36,596 nucleotides of DNA from Nocardia cyriacigeorgica NBRC 100375 (lineage in GTDB: Bacteria; Actinomycetota; Actinomycetes; Mycobacteriales; Mycobacteriaceae): assembly GCF_000308555.1 (NCBI RefSeq), contig NZ_BAFY01000076.1, positions 1 through 36,596 on the forward strand, written 5' to 3'. The translations under genes were made by a program, and so were the position numbers. Shown piece after piece: positions 1 through 8,069 of this stretch; the first letter of the stretch is position 1; each line of letters starts with the position of its first letter. The notes beneath the pieces were generated by a model that was given only the letters and a program-made list of their open reading frames with translations, was not told the DNA's origin and ran no database searches.

Positions 1-939
1 GGGCAGGCAGGCGGCGCACCGGCCGGTGCGGGGCCGGTCGCCGCGCTCGGGCGTATCGCCCGCTTCACCGCGGTGATGTACAAGCCGCACTATCTGCTCT
101 ACGGCATCCTCTGGGTGCTGGCGCTCGAAGGCACCGCCGCGCTGGTCACCGACCCGGAGGCGAGCTGGCGGCCGAGCTGGGCGACGGCACTGCGCATCGG
201 CGTCGTGGCCTTCGTCCTGCTGTATCTGCGGATGGTCGACGAGCAGAAGGACCTCGACTACGACCGGGTCCACAACCCGGACCGGCCGCTGGTGACCGGC
301 GCGGTCACCGCGCGGGATCTTCGGGCCGCGATGGCCGTCATCGCGGTGGGTGCGATCGCCGCGAGTCTGTTGCTGTCGGTCGGTTCGGCCGTGGCCATCG
401 CCGCCGTGCTCGTCTACGGGCTCGCGCTGTGGGGGCTGGAGCGGATCTGCGAACCGATTCGCCGCGACATCCTGCTCAATCTGCTGGTCACCTATCCGGT
501 GCAGTTGATCGTCACCGCCTATGTCGTGGTTTCGGCCATCGACACCGGCGACGTCGAACCCGGCTGGCAGGCCGGCGCAGCGGCGGTGATCTTCGCCGGG
601 GCGTTTCTCCAGTTCGAATTCGCGCGCAAAACGTCACGGATACCGCGGCCGGGGCAGATGTATTACTCCAACGCGCTCGGCACGACGGGCTCGATGCTCG
701 CGGCGCTCGGCTGCGCGGTGTTCGCCGTCGCCGCCGACCTGGCGCTGGTCCGGCCATGGGAACACGACGCCGCGCGCGCGGTGATCGGCTGGATTCCGCT
801 GGTGCTGCTGAGCATTCCGTTCCTGGGTGGCCTGCGATTCCTGCGCTCCGCGGACGAGGACTACCCGGTGATCCCGGCGGTGCTGTTCATTCTCACGCTG
901 TACCTGGCCCTCATCGCGCAGGCGGTGGCCCCCGGATAG
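1..939 (+). CDS. UbiA-like prenyltransferase family membrane protein (5' partial)
   Basis: The reading frame is open from the first base of the window, so the gene probably starts upstream. A GTG/ATG pair at 73-78 could serve as an internal start giving 288 residues. The protein is strongly hydrophobic with about seven or eight predicted membrane segments. Counting from 73, residues 55-75 contain an Asp-rich stretch (VDEQKDLDYDR, then NPDRPL) that matches the first prenyl-diphosphate/Mg-binding motif of the UbiA superfamily. The usual second Asp-rich motif is not obvious; its place seems to be taken by FEFARKTSR near residue 182. UbiA enzymes transfer isoprenyl chains to aromatic or other acceptors in the membrane; the substrate here cannot be named. 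It ends 12 nt before the convergent methyltransferase. Family confidence is moderate; activity is uncertain because of the altered second motif. Confidence 0.7.
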   Translation, partial: GQAGGAPAGAGPVAALGRIARFTAVMYKPHYLLYGILWVLALEGTAALVTDPEASWRPSWATALRIGVVAFVLLYLRMVDEQKDLDYDRVHNPDRPLVTGAVTARDLRAAMAVIAVGAIAASLLLSVGSAVAIAAVLVYGLALWGLERICEPIRRDILLNLLVTYPVQLIVTAYVVVSAIDTGDVEPGWQAGAAAVIFAGAFLQFEFARKTSRIPRPGQMYYSNALGTTGSMLAALGCAVFAVAADLALVRPWEHDAARAVIGWIPLVLLSIPFLGGLRFLRSADEDYPVIPAVLFILTLYLALIAQAVAPG

Positions 940-951
940 AAGGCCGCCGGC

Positions 952-2049
952 TCAGCCCGCAGGCGCCGCCTCGAGCACATTCTCGGGGGACAAGGTCGGT
1001 GTGACCGAGGTGAGCGTGAAACCGCATTCTGCCAGCAGCGCACGGTATTCGGCTTCGGTGCGTTCCCGGCCGCCGGTATTGACCAGCATCTCCAGATCGA
1101 TGTACTTGCCAGGATGCGGGCGGTCGTCGTCGGGCAGGACCAGTTCGATCAGCAACAGCCGCGCCTGCGGTGACATGGCATTGCGCACCGTGCGCAGAAT
1201 TCGGGTGGCCTGCTCGTGCGGCCAATCGTGGATGACGTGTTTGAGCAGATAGGCATCGCCGCCTTCGGGCACGGTGTCGAAGAACGACCCGGCCACCACC
1301 GCACACCGATCGGCCACTCCCAGCTCGGGCAGCCGTTCACGTGCCTCGCCCACCACCTCCGGCAGGTCGAACAGGATGCCACGCGACTGCGGTGCCCGCT
1401 GCAAGATCTCGGCCAGCAAGGCGCCCTGCCCGCCGCCCACATCCACGAGCGTGCGATAGCGGCCGAAATCGTAGGCCGACAACAGTGGCTCCCGGCCGAG
1501 GGTGTCGATGCTCGACATCGCGCGGTCGAACATCGCGCCGAACTCGCGATCGGTGCGCAGATAGTCGAACAGCGGAACCCCGTCGACGGTATTGCCCACC
1601 GCATCACCAGTGCGCACTACCTGCACCAGCTGGGTCCAGTTGTCCCGGTGGATCTTCGAGCCGAAGAACAGGGTGGCATCACGCAATGAGACGTCGGCGT
1701 CGGCGCGCAGCGCCTGCGCCATCGGGGTCAGCGCGTAGCGGCCGTCGCGGCGGCGGGTGAAGATGCCGTGACTGATCAGCAGCCGCATGAGCCGGCGCAA
1801 CGCGTCCTCGTCGGCGCCGACCGCCTGCGCCAGATCCGCACTGTCGCGCGGACCGTCGGCCAGTGCGTCGGCGACCCCGAGGGCCGCCGCGGCGTGGATG
1901 GCCTGGGTCAGCCAGCCGGCCGCGATCATCTCCAGCAGCGCGATATGGCCCGGCACCATCCGCCGGTGCGCGCTCGCCATGACATTGCGCACCCGCTCCA
2001 CCACCCGCACCAGGCCCTGCGGCGGCAGCTTCGCTCGATCGGAGGTCAT
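952..2049 (-). CDS. SAM-dependent O-methyltransferase with N-terminal dimerisation domain
   Basis: A 365-residue class I methyltransferase of the plant-type/hydroxyneurosporene O-methyltransferase group. Residues 45-110 form the winged-helix dimerisation domain. The SAM-binding glycine-rich loop DVGGGQG is at 203-209. HVIHDW at 271-276 carries the histidine (about H274) that acts as general base in this family. Such enzymes methylate hydroxyls of phenolic or polyketide-like small molecules; no substrate can be assigned. ATG at 2049 is chosen because a GGAG ribosome-binding site lies 5-6 nt upstream; an in-frame ATG at 2070 would add seven residues without a better site. The gene follows the MerR regulator on the same strand by 86 nt, so co-transcription or regulation by it is plausible but unproven. 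It converges on the UbiA-like gene, and both together would suit tailoring of a prenylated aromatic, which is inference. Confidence 0.85.
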   Translation of the reverse strand: MTSDRAKLPPQGLVRVVERVRNVMASAHRRMVPGHIALLEMIAAGWLTQAIHAAAALGVADALADGPRDSADLAQAVGADEDALRRLMRLLISHGIFTRRRDGRYALTPMAQALRADADVSLRDATLFFGSKIHRDNWTQLVQVVRTGDAVGNTVDGVPLFDYLRTDREFGAMFDRAMSSIDTLGREPLLSAYDFGRYRTLVDVGGGQGALLAEILQRAPQSRGILFDLPEVVGEARERLPELGVADRCAVVAGSFFDTVPEGGDAYLLKHVIHDWPHEQATRILRTVRNAMSPQARLLLIELVLPDDDRPHPGKYIDLEMLVNTGGRERTEAEYRALLAECGFTLTSVTPTLSPENVLEAAPAG

Positions 2050-2135
2050 GACGACTCCATTCGTCGGCAAACGCTTGCCAAGCAGATTACGGCCCGAACC
2101 GGATCCCGGGCGTGAATCGCGCGTCGTGGCCGTCG

Positions 2136-2909
2136 CTAGCGGGTCGATTTGCCGGTCGCGTCGGCCCGATTGCGCTCGCGTTCGGCCGCGGTCTCCAGGT
2201 ATTCGCCGAGCTCGCGGCGCAGATTGGTATCCAGCGAGCGGGCCAGCGTGCTGTGCACCGACGCGACCCCGAGTTCGCGCATCTTGTTGAGCATGGCGGT
2301 GGTCTCGGCGATCTCTTCGCTGGTTTCCGGCAACCAGCCGGGGCCGTGCTCGTCGACGATGTGCTGCCGGGCGGCGGTGATCATGATCTTGGTGATGTCG
2401 TCGATGCGCGCGGCGACCTGGGCGTGCACGCTGATCAGGGTGCGCAGGTCGAAGCCGTATTCGTCGAGTTCGGTGAAGGTGCTCAGCAACTGGGTGTCGG
2501 TGAAAACGACTGTGTCGCCCTCGACGCGGACCAGGCCCAGCTCGCGCAGCTGGTCGACGAGGTCGTCGGACTCGGAGCCGAGGATGGAGCCGATCAACTC
2601 CCGGGAGACCTCGAACGGCTCTTCCTTCGCCCAGGTCGCCGTCACCGCGTGCTGCAGGCCGAGCACCTCGGTGAGGTCCTTGCCGGTTTCCCAGCTGGTG
2701 ATGAAGTCGGCGATGTGCGCGGTGGTGAAACCCCGCTGGAGCAGCGCGTCGATCAGGCGCAACCGTTCCAGGTGCGAATCGTCGTAGATGCTGGCGCGGC
2801 CGTCCTTACCGACCGGTGGCGGCAGTAGTCCGCGTTCCTGATACGCGCGGACATTGCGGCTGGTGGTCCCGGCGGCGCGTGCGAGGTCATCGATCCGGTA
2901 TTTCGGCAT
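2136..2909 (-). CDS. MerR-family transcriptional regulator
   Basis: 257 residues. Residues 4-70 form a MerR winged helix-turn-helix: YRIDDLARAAGTTSRNVRAY followed by QERGLLPPP and a wing ending RASIYDDSHLERLRLI. The remaining ~185 residues are helical and lack the cysteines of metal-sensing MerR proteins, so an organic ligand or protein partner is more likely than a metal. The start at 2909 has an excellent ribosome-binding site: AGGAGG (plus-strand 2917-2922) sits 7 nt before the ATG. MerR proteins usually bind overlong promoter spacers and twist them when activated. The nearest downstream gene on this strand is the O-methyltransferase, the obvious candidate target. Family assignment is firm; effector and regulon are unknown. 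Confidence 0.88.
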   Translation of the reverse strand: MPKYRIDDLARAAGTTSRNVRAYQERGLLPPPVGKDGRASIYDDSHLERLRLIDALLQRGFTTAHIADFITSWETGKDLTEVLGLQHAVTATWAKEEPFEVSRELIGSILGSESDDLVDQLRELGLVRVEGDTVVFTDTQLLSTFTELDEYGFDLRTLISVHAQVAARIDDITKIMITAARQHIVDEHGPGWLPETSEEIAETTAMLNKMRELGVASVHSTLARSLDTNLRRELGEYLETAAERERNRADATGKSTR

Positions 2910-3023
2910 CGCTGCACCTCCTCATATCCCCGCCTGCGCCGGACCGGCGGGCGCCCGGCCGTCGACCGCCCGAGTCTAACCCCGTAGGGCCGCGCCCGTG
3001 GCCACCGCTGCTGTCACACCGTC

Positions 3024-3962
3024 TCAATACCCGCGTTCTGGTTCGATCGGCGCCAGCAACGGCGCACCGTCGGCGAAACGGAGCACGTTGGCCCGCACGT
3101 GCTCGGCGAACGCCGCCATTCGTAACCGCGGCGGATTCGAATCATGCGGGGTGACAATGGCATTGGGTAGCTTCCAGAGTGGATGACCGTCGGGTAGCGG
3201 TTCGGGATCGGTCACGTCGAGACCGGCGCCGCCGATCGTTCCAGCGCGAAGTGCGTCGACCAGCGCGTCCGTATCGACGAGACTGCCCCGCGCCACATTG
3301 ATCACCCAAGACGACGGCTTCAACTGCGCCAGCTCCTTCGCACCGACCAGATGCCGGGTCTCGGCCGTGGCCGGCGCCGCGATCACCACATGGTCGGTGC
3401 GCGACCAGACCCCGGCCAGCTCGTCGGCGCGCACCGTTTCCACCGCGTCCGGGATCCCCGGCCCGGTGACCGGGCGACCGGACCGATTGACCGCGATGAC
3501 CTGCGCACCCAGCGGCGCCACCAGGGGGATCAGCGCCCGCCCGATCCCACCCGCACCCACGATGGCGACCGTGGCCCCGCGCAGCGACCCGACATGCGGA
3601 AAGAACTCGCGCTGGCGCCAGCTCTCGGCGCGCAGATGTTCCGGTAGATACCGGACACCGGCCAGCAGCAGCATCAGCGTGTGCTCGGCCACGCTGGCGG
3701 CGTAAGCGCCTGCGGCAGAAGTGAACCGAACTCGCGGAAAGCGCTCGAACACCCCTGCGTCGAACCAGTCCTCCACCCCGGCCGCGTTCAACTGCACCCA
3801 CTCGATACCGGACGGAAGCTGCTCCGGAAACCGCACCGGTGGACCATTCCAGATGAGCGCCCGCGCCTCGTCGAGCCCGGCGACCTGCGCCCCCGCCGCC
3901 GTCACCGCCTGTTCGAGCACCGGCTGTTCCCCGGGGCCGACCGCAACCGCCATCCGGCTCAT
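3024..3962 (-). CDS. D-isomer-specific 2-hydroxyacid dehydrogenase family protein
   Basis: 312 residues with the standard fold: a split N-terminal substrate domain and a central NAD(P)-binding Rossmann domain. The dinucleotide-binding motif GAGGIG is at 136-141. The catalytic triad of the family is visible as R225 (NVARGS), E254 (DPEPLP) and H273 (TPHDS). These enzymes reduce 2-keto acids or oxidise D-2-hydroxyacids; members include phosphoglycerate, glyoxylate/hydroxypyruvate and D-lactate dehydrogenases. The length, about 310 residues with no ACT domain, argues against a full SerA. ATG at 3962 is chosen because AGGAGG (plus-strand 3970-3975) lies 7 nt upstream; the frame is open to 4055 but that extension has no such signal. 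The gene stands apart, separated from its neighbours by roughly 110 and 200 nt. Confidence 0.87.
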   Translation of the reverse strand: MSRMAVAVGPGEQPVLEQAVTAAGAQVAGLDEARALIWNGPPVRFPEQLPSGIEWVQLNAAGVEDWFDAGVFERFPRVRFTSAAGAYAASVAEHTLMLLLAGVRYLPEHLRAESWRQREFFPHVGSLRGATVAIVGAGGIGRALIPLVAPLGAQVIAVNRSGRPVTGPGIPDAVETVRADELAGVWSRTDHVVIAAPATAETRHLVGAKELAQLKPSSWVINVARGSLVDTDALVDALRAGTIGGAGLDVTDPEPLPDGHPLWKLPNAIVTPHDSNPPRLRMAAFAEHVRANVLRFADGAPLLAPIEPERGY

Positions 3963-4162
3963 CCTCGGACCTCCTTTGGTCACCACGCCGGAGCTCCCAC
4001 GTCCGGCCGTCCTTGGACCGAACGTACCGCCGAACGCGGGGCGGGTGGTGGCCACCGGGCATCACAGGTCGCCCGCTGCGGATCGCCGGCACGGCCCGGC
4101 TCCTCCGGTTGGTTTGTGCTCGGTTCAGGTGCCGTCGGCGCTGGACGCGGTCTGTCGGGGGA

Positions 4163-5158
4163 TCAGTCCTCCTCGTCCAGTTCGACCTTGTCCCGGTCGG
4201 CCCACTCGATCAGGCGGTCCAGTTCGAACACGGAGTCATCGATGCCCGCGTGCAGGTCGCCGAGCTCCTGGTAACGGGCGGGCACCGTGGCCATGGTGAA
4301 ATCGCGCGGATCGATTTCGGGGATCTCATCCCAGGTCACCGGGGTGGACACGGTGGCTGCGGGCACACCGCGCACCGAATAGGCGGCGGCGATGGTGTGG
4401 TCGCGGGCGTTCTGGTTGTAGTCGACGAACAGCATCCGCGGGTCCCGATCCTTGCGCCACCAGGTGGTGGTGACGTCCTCCGGCGCGCGCCGTTCGACCT
4501 CGCGGGCGAAGGCCAGCGCGGCACGCCGCACATCCTTGAATCCCCACTCCGGCGCGATCCGCACGTAGACGTGCAGCCCGTGCCCGCCGGAGGTCTTCGG
4601 CCAGCCCACCGCGCCGATCTCGTCGAGTACCTCGTGCACCACGCCGGCCACCCGCTGCACCCGTGACCACGGGCAGTCGGGCATCGGGTCCAGATCGATG
4701 CGCCATTCGTCGGGGCGTTCGGTATCGAAGCGGCGGGAGTTCCACGGATGGAACTCCACCGTCGACATCTGCACTGCCCAGATCACATCCGCCAGCTCGG
4801 AGACGCACAGTTCGTCGGCATGCCTGCCGTAACGCGGGAAGAACACCCGCACCGTCGGCACCCAGTCCGGCGCGCCCGCGGGCAACCGCTTCTGATGCAC
4901 CTTGTCCCCGGCGAGCCCCTTCGGGAACCGGTGCAGCATGCACGGCCGATCCCGCAGTGCGTTGACGATGCCGTCGCCGACGCTCAGGTAGTACTGCACC
5001 AGATCGAGCTTGGTGGCACCGGTTTCGGGGAAGTAGACCCGATCCGGATTGGAGACACGAACCAGCCGGTCCCCGACCTCGAGTTCGATCGCCGCCCCGC
5101 CGCCACTGGCCACGTCCCGACCATAACCCGCACCGGGCAGATCTTCCGGCCGAACCAC
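4163..5158 (-). CDS. Stand-alone LigD-type DNA polymerase/primase domain (PolD-like)
   Basis: 331 residues matching the archaeo-eukaryotic primase-type polymerase domain of bacterial NHEJ ligase LigD, without ligase or nuclease domains. Visible motifs are WRIDLDP (metal-binding D155 and D157), SGGHGLHVYV (about 190-199, with the NTP-contacting His196) and FVDYNQNARDHT (third acidic residue D246). Mycobacteria carry such free-standing paralogues (PolD1, PolD2), which add or fill short stretches of nucleotides, often ribonucleotides, at DNA ends. GTG at 5158 lies 9 nt after the recQ stop codon, suggesting co-transcription; a second GTG at 5113 would trim 15 poorly conserved residues and is an equally possible start. 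No ku or ligase gene is nearby, so any end-joining role depends on genes elsewhere. Confidence 0.87.
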   Translation of the reverse strand: MVRPEDLPGAGYGRDVASGGGAAIELEVGDRLVRVSNPDRVYFPETGATKLDLVQYYLSVGDGIVNALRDRPCMLHRFPKGLAGDKVHQKRLPAGAPDWVPTVRVFFPRYGRHADELCVSELADVIWAVQMSTVEFHPWNSRRFDTERPDEWRIDLDPMPDCPWSRVQRVAGVVHEVLDEIGAVGWPKTSGGHGLHVYVRIAPEWGFKDVRRAALAFAREVERRAPEDVTTTWWRKDRDPRMLFVDYNQNARDHTIAAAYSVRGVPAATVSTPVTWDEIPEIDPRDFTMATVPARYQELGDLHAGIDDSVFELDRLIEWADRDKVELDEED

Positions 5159-5167
5159 GCCGCCGGC

Positions 5168-7300
5168 TCAGGTCGGGGTGGCCAGTGCGAACGGCAGTAC
5201 CGCCGGTGCGCCGGCCTTGCGGAGTTGATGCGCGGCGGCGGTGAAGGTCCAGCCGGTGTCGGTGAGAGCGTCGACCAGCAGGATCGGGCCGTCCAGCGGA
5301 CCGAGGTCGGGCAGTTCCCAGAGTTCGTGCAGCGCGGCCACGCGGTGCGCCGAGTTCACCGCCGATACCGGCGGCCGGTCCGGGCGCACGCGCATCGTGC
5401 CGAGGTCGCGGAGCTTGCCGATCTCCGCCAGCCGTGCGGCGACGCTCCCCGTCAGCACCGGATGCGTGGGCGATTCCAGGGCCAGCACGGCGGCCGGACG
5501 CGTCTCCCAATCCCAGTCACGCAGCACCGCGATACAGGCCTGGATCACCGCGTCCGGGACCGGACCGTCCGGCCCGTCGAGCAGGGTACGCAACCGCTGC
5601 CCCCAGCCGAGCGCGCTCAGCCGGCCGAGCACCCGGCCGGTCTCGGCGCCCTCGGTGATCTTGCCCGACAACGGGATACCGAGTTTGGCCATTCCGGTCG
5701 GCCACATCTTGCGTGGCGCCAGGTCGATTCCGGGACGGTCCAGGCGGGCACGCGTGGCGGCGACCGCGTCGGCGTCGAGGGTGGTGTCCGGCCGGACGCC
5801 GGTACAGTTGTCGCAACGGCCGCAGTCGGCGCTGCCGGGGCCCGCCGCGTGCAGGCCGGGGTCGTCGAGCTGGCCGCGCAGGAACACCATGCGGCAGCCG
5901 GTGGTCGTTTGATAGTCGATCATGGCCTGCTGTTCGGCGGACCTGGCCGCTTCCAGCCGCTCGTAGCGCTCGCTGTCGTACACCCAGTCCTGGCCGGTGG
6001 ACAACCACCCGCCACGCACCCGGCGCACCGCGCCGTCGACGTCGAGCACCTTCAACACCATCTCCAGGCGCGAGCGGTTCAGCTCCACCAGGGGTTCCAA
6101 CGCCGCCGTCGACTGTGGACGTTCGGTATCCAGCGCCGCGAGCACCGAACGCACGATGTGCTCGCGAGGGAAGGCGACGGAGGCGAAATAGCTCCAGATA
6201 CGGGCGTCCTCAGGGCCGGGGAGCAGCACCACTTCGGCGCGCTCGGTTCCGCGCCCGGCGCGACCGACCTGCTGGTAGTAGGAGATCGGCGAGGAGGGCG
6301 CACCCACATGCACCACGAAGCCGAGATCCGGTTTATCGAATCCCATACCGAGCGCCGACGTGGCGATCAGCGCCTTGACCTCGTTGTTCAGCAGCGCGGC
6401 CTCGAGCATTTCGCGTTCGGCGGGGTCGGTCTGGCCGGTGTAGGCGGCGACGGTGTGGCCATGGGAGTTCAGGACGTCGGCCAGGTCCTGTGCCGCCGCC
6501 ACGGTCAGCGTGTAGATGATGCCTGAGCCGGGCAGCTCACCGAGATGGCGGCTGAGCCAGGCCGTGCGCTCGACGGCGTCGTCGAACCGGACCACCGACA
6601 GGTGCAGCGATTCGCGGTCGAGGGTGCCGCGCAGCACCAGCGTGTCGGTGCCGATCTGGGTCGCCACATCGGTGACCACGCGATCGTTCGCGGTGGCGGT
6701 CGTGGCCAGCACCGGCACATCGGATCCGAGGTCGGCGATCAGGGTCCGGATGCGCCGGTAGTCCGGCCGGAAGTCGTGGCCCCAATCGGACACGCAGTGC
6801 GCCTCGTCGATGACCACCAGGCCCGCGTCGGCGGCCAGCTTCGGTAGTACCTGGTCGCGGAAGTCCGGATTGTTCAACCGCTCGGGGCTCACCAGCAGCA
6901 CATCGACCTCACCGGCGGCGACTCGCGCGTGGATATCGTCCCATTCGGTGACGTTGCCGGAATTGATGGTCGCGGCGATCACCCCTGCGCGTTCGGCGGC
7001 CGCCACCTGGTTGCGCATGAGCGCGAGCAGCGGCGACACGATCACGGTCGGCCCGCGCCGTTGCGCCCGGAGCAGTTTCGCCGCGATGAAGTACACCGCG
7101 GATTTTCCCCACCCGGTGCGCTGCACCACCAGCGCCCGGCGCCGGTGCACGACCAGCGCCTCGATGGCGGTCCACTGGTCCTCGCGTAGCCGCGCCCCGC
7201 TCCCGGCCAGCTCCCGCAACAGGCCCTCGGCCCGCTCCCGCAGCCCGTCAACGTCGATACCCGCCGTTGTCGTCCCCTCAGCTGTGTCCATGGGGGCCAT
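5168..7300 (-). CDS. RecQ-family ATP-dependent DNA helicase with PRTase-like C-terminus
   Basis: 710 residues. Helicase core: Walker A variant QRTGWGKS (60-67), DEAH box (165-168), TTATAN (motif III region, about 200-205) and the SF2 motif VI QQVGRAGRG. A RecQ-type zinc module is present around residues 468-500: one cysteine in TTGCRMVF, then CGRCDNC. The last 40 residues read ILLVDALTDTGWT followed by HQLRKAGAPAVLPFALA, strongly like the PRPP-binding signature of type I phosphoribosyltransferases, with Asp at the usual second acidic position changed to Ala. RecQ helicases unwind forks and recombination intermediates. It is longer than E. coli RecQ (about 610). The polymerase-domain gene follows 9 nt downstream, so the two may act together in repair. 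The first Met (7300) is used; an ATG at 7291 is an alternative. Confidence 0.9.
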   Translation of the reverse strand: MAPMDTAEGTTTAGIDVDGLRERAEGLLRELAGSGARLREDQWTAIEALVVHRRRALVVQRTGWGKSAVYFIAAKLLRAQRRGPTVIVSPLLALMRNQVAAAERAGVIAATINSGNVTEWDDIHARVAAGEVDVLLVSPERLNNPDFRDQVLPKLAADAGLVVIDEAHCVSDWGHDFRPDYRRIRTLIADLGSDVPVLATTATANDRVVTDVATQIGTDTLVLRGTLDRESLHLSVVRFDDAVERTAWLSRHLGELPGSGIIYTLTVAAAQDLADVLNSHGHTVAAYTGQTDPAEREMLEAALLNNEVKALIATSALGMGFDKPDLGFVVHVGAPSSPISYYQQVGRAGRGTERAEVVLLPGPEDARIWSYFASVAFPREHIVRSVLAALDTERPQSTAALEPLVELNRSRLEMVLKVLDVDGAVRRVRGGWLSTGQDWVYDSERYERLEAARSAEQQAMIDYQTTTGCRMVFLRGQLDDPGLHAAGPGSADCGRCDNCTGVRPDTTLDADAVAATRARLDRPGIDLAPRKMWPTGMAKLGIPLSGKITEGAETGRVLGRLSALGWGQRLRTLLDGPDGPVPDAVIQACIAVLRDWDWETRPAAVLALESPTHPVLTGSVAARLAEIGKLRDLGTMRVRPDRPPVSAVNSAHRVAALHELWELPDLGPLDGPILLVDALTDTGWTFTAAAHQLRKAGAPAVLPFALATPT

Positions 7301-7519
7301 GGTGCCCTACACCACCGACAAGGTCGCCGATCCCGTCACAAATCCGGCCGTGACGACTGATTTCGCATCGTTGTGGGTAACTCGTCGGGTACGGGTTACC
7401 TGTTCGACCCGACACCGCCGACCGCCGACGCTACGGTCTACCCACCTCAGTACGGCCACGAATCGCGGAGCGGCGGGGCAGTGGGGGCGCCGGGCGCCGT
7501 GACCTGGTAGGAGGATGTT

Positions 7520-7993
7520 GTGCCGGAGAGTTTCCAGTCGCCCGCGGGGTGGTCGCCGCCGGGAGCGCAGTTTCAGAATCGCGGCGCGCTGAGCCGCACC
7601 CTGATCGGTACGGCCGTCGCCCTGGTGGTGACGCCGATCGGAATCGGGATCGCCGCACATGGCTCGCTGGCCACCAGCCGCTGGTGGGATTCGGTGGACC
7701 GGTGGAGCGCACCGGGCCAGTCGGTGCTGGGTGCGGTGCTCCTCCTGCTGGTGGCGGTGCTGGCCGCGTACTCGCCGGCGGCGACCATGATCGCCGGGCT
7801 GGTCTGGGGCATCCTGCCCGGAATCATCCAGATCTTCTTCCCCGAGGACACCTTCCGCCTGATCGGCGACGTCCCCGGTCTCGCTGCCGAACTGCACGTC
7901 GCCCTGCACGCATGGCTGGTCAGCGGCATGGTCTTGATCGTCGGGACGCTACTGTTCGGCGCCGGTGTGGTCGCGACGCTGAAGCGGCGCTGA
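7520..7993 (+). CDS. Small integral membrane protein of unknown function
   Basis: 157 residues starting at GTG 7520, which has AGGAGG at 7509-7514 with 5-nt spacing. The N-terminal ~27 residues are polar and Gln/Pro-rich; then come hydrophobic segments at about 28-48, 66-86, 88-107 and 128-152, giving three or four membrane spans. There are no recognisable catalytic motifs. C-terminal residues are basic (ATLKRR), consistent with a cytoplasmic tail. It diverges from recQ across a 219-nt spacer and converges on rtcB, with a strong hairpin between them. No function is proposed. The stop codon lies inside a 20-bp tandem duplication. Confidence 0.75.
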   Translation: MPESFQSPAGWSPPGAQFQNRGALSRTLIGTAVALVVTPIGIGIAAHGSLATSRWWDSVDRWSAPGQSVLGAVLLLLVAVLAAYSPAATMIAGLVWGILPGIIQIFFPEDTFRLIGDVPGLAAELHVALHAWLVSGMVLIVGTLLFGAGVVATLKRR

Positions 7994-8028
7994 GGTTCCG
8001 CTGGATGAGCTGAGGTTCCGCTGGATGA
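7989..8028. repeat. 20-bp perfect tandem duplication spanning a stop codon
   Basis: Two head-to-tail copies of a 20-bp unit (7989-8008 and 8009-8028) beginning GCTGAGGTTCCG. The first copy contains the TGA stop of the membrane-protein gene (7991-7993). It looks like a recent slippage or unequal-crossover duplication of the 3' end. No coding consequence is visible. Confidence 0.85.
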
Positions 8029-8032
8029 GTTG

Positions 8033-8065
8033 TCCCGGCCGGACCATGGTGTGGCCCGGCCGGGA
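8033..8065. terminator. Bidirectional terminator hairpin
   Basis: Perfect 10-bp inverted repeat: TCCCGGCCGG (8033-8042) pairs with CCGGCCGGGA (8056-8065) around a 13-nt loop. It lies between the convergent membrane-protein gene (ends 7993) and rtcB (ends 8070). There is no clear T-tract, as is common in high-G+C actinobacteria. Confidence 0.65.
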
Positions 8066-8069
8066 TCGG

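Noticed and set aside
4748..6526. Plus-strand open frame of 592 codons opposite the polymerase and recQ genes
   Set aside because: Antisense to two clear genes; no domain.
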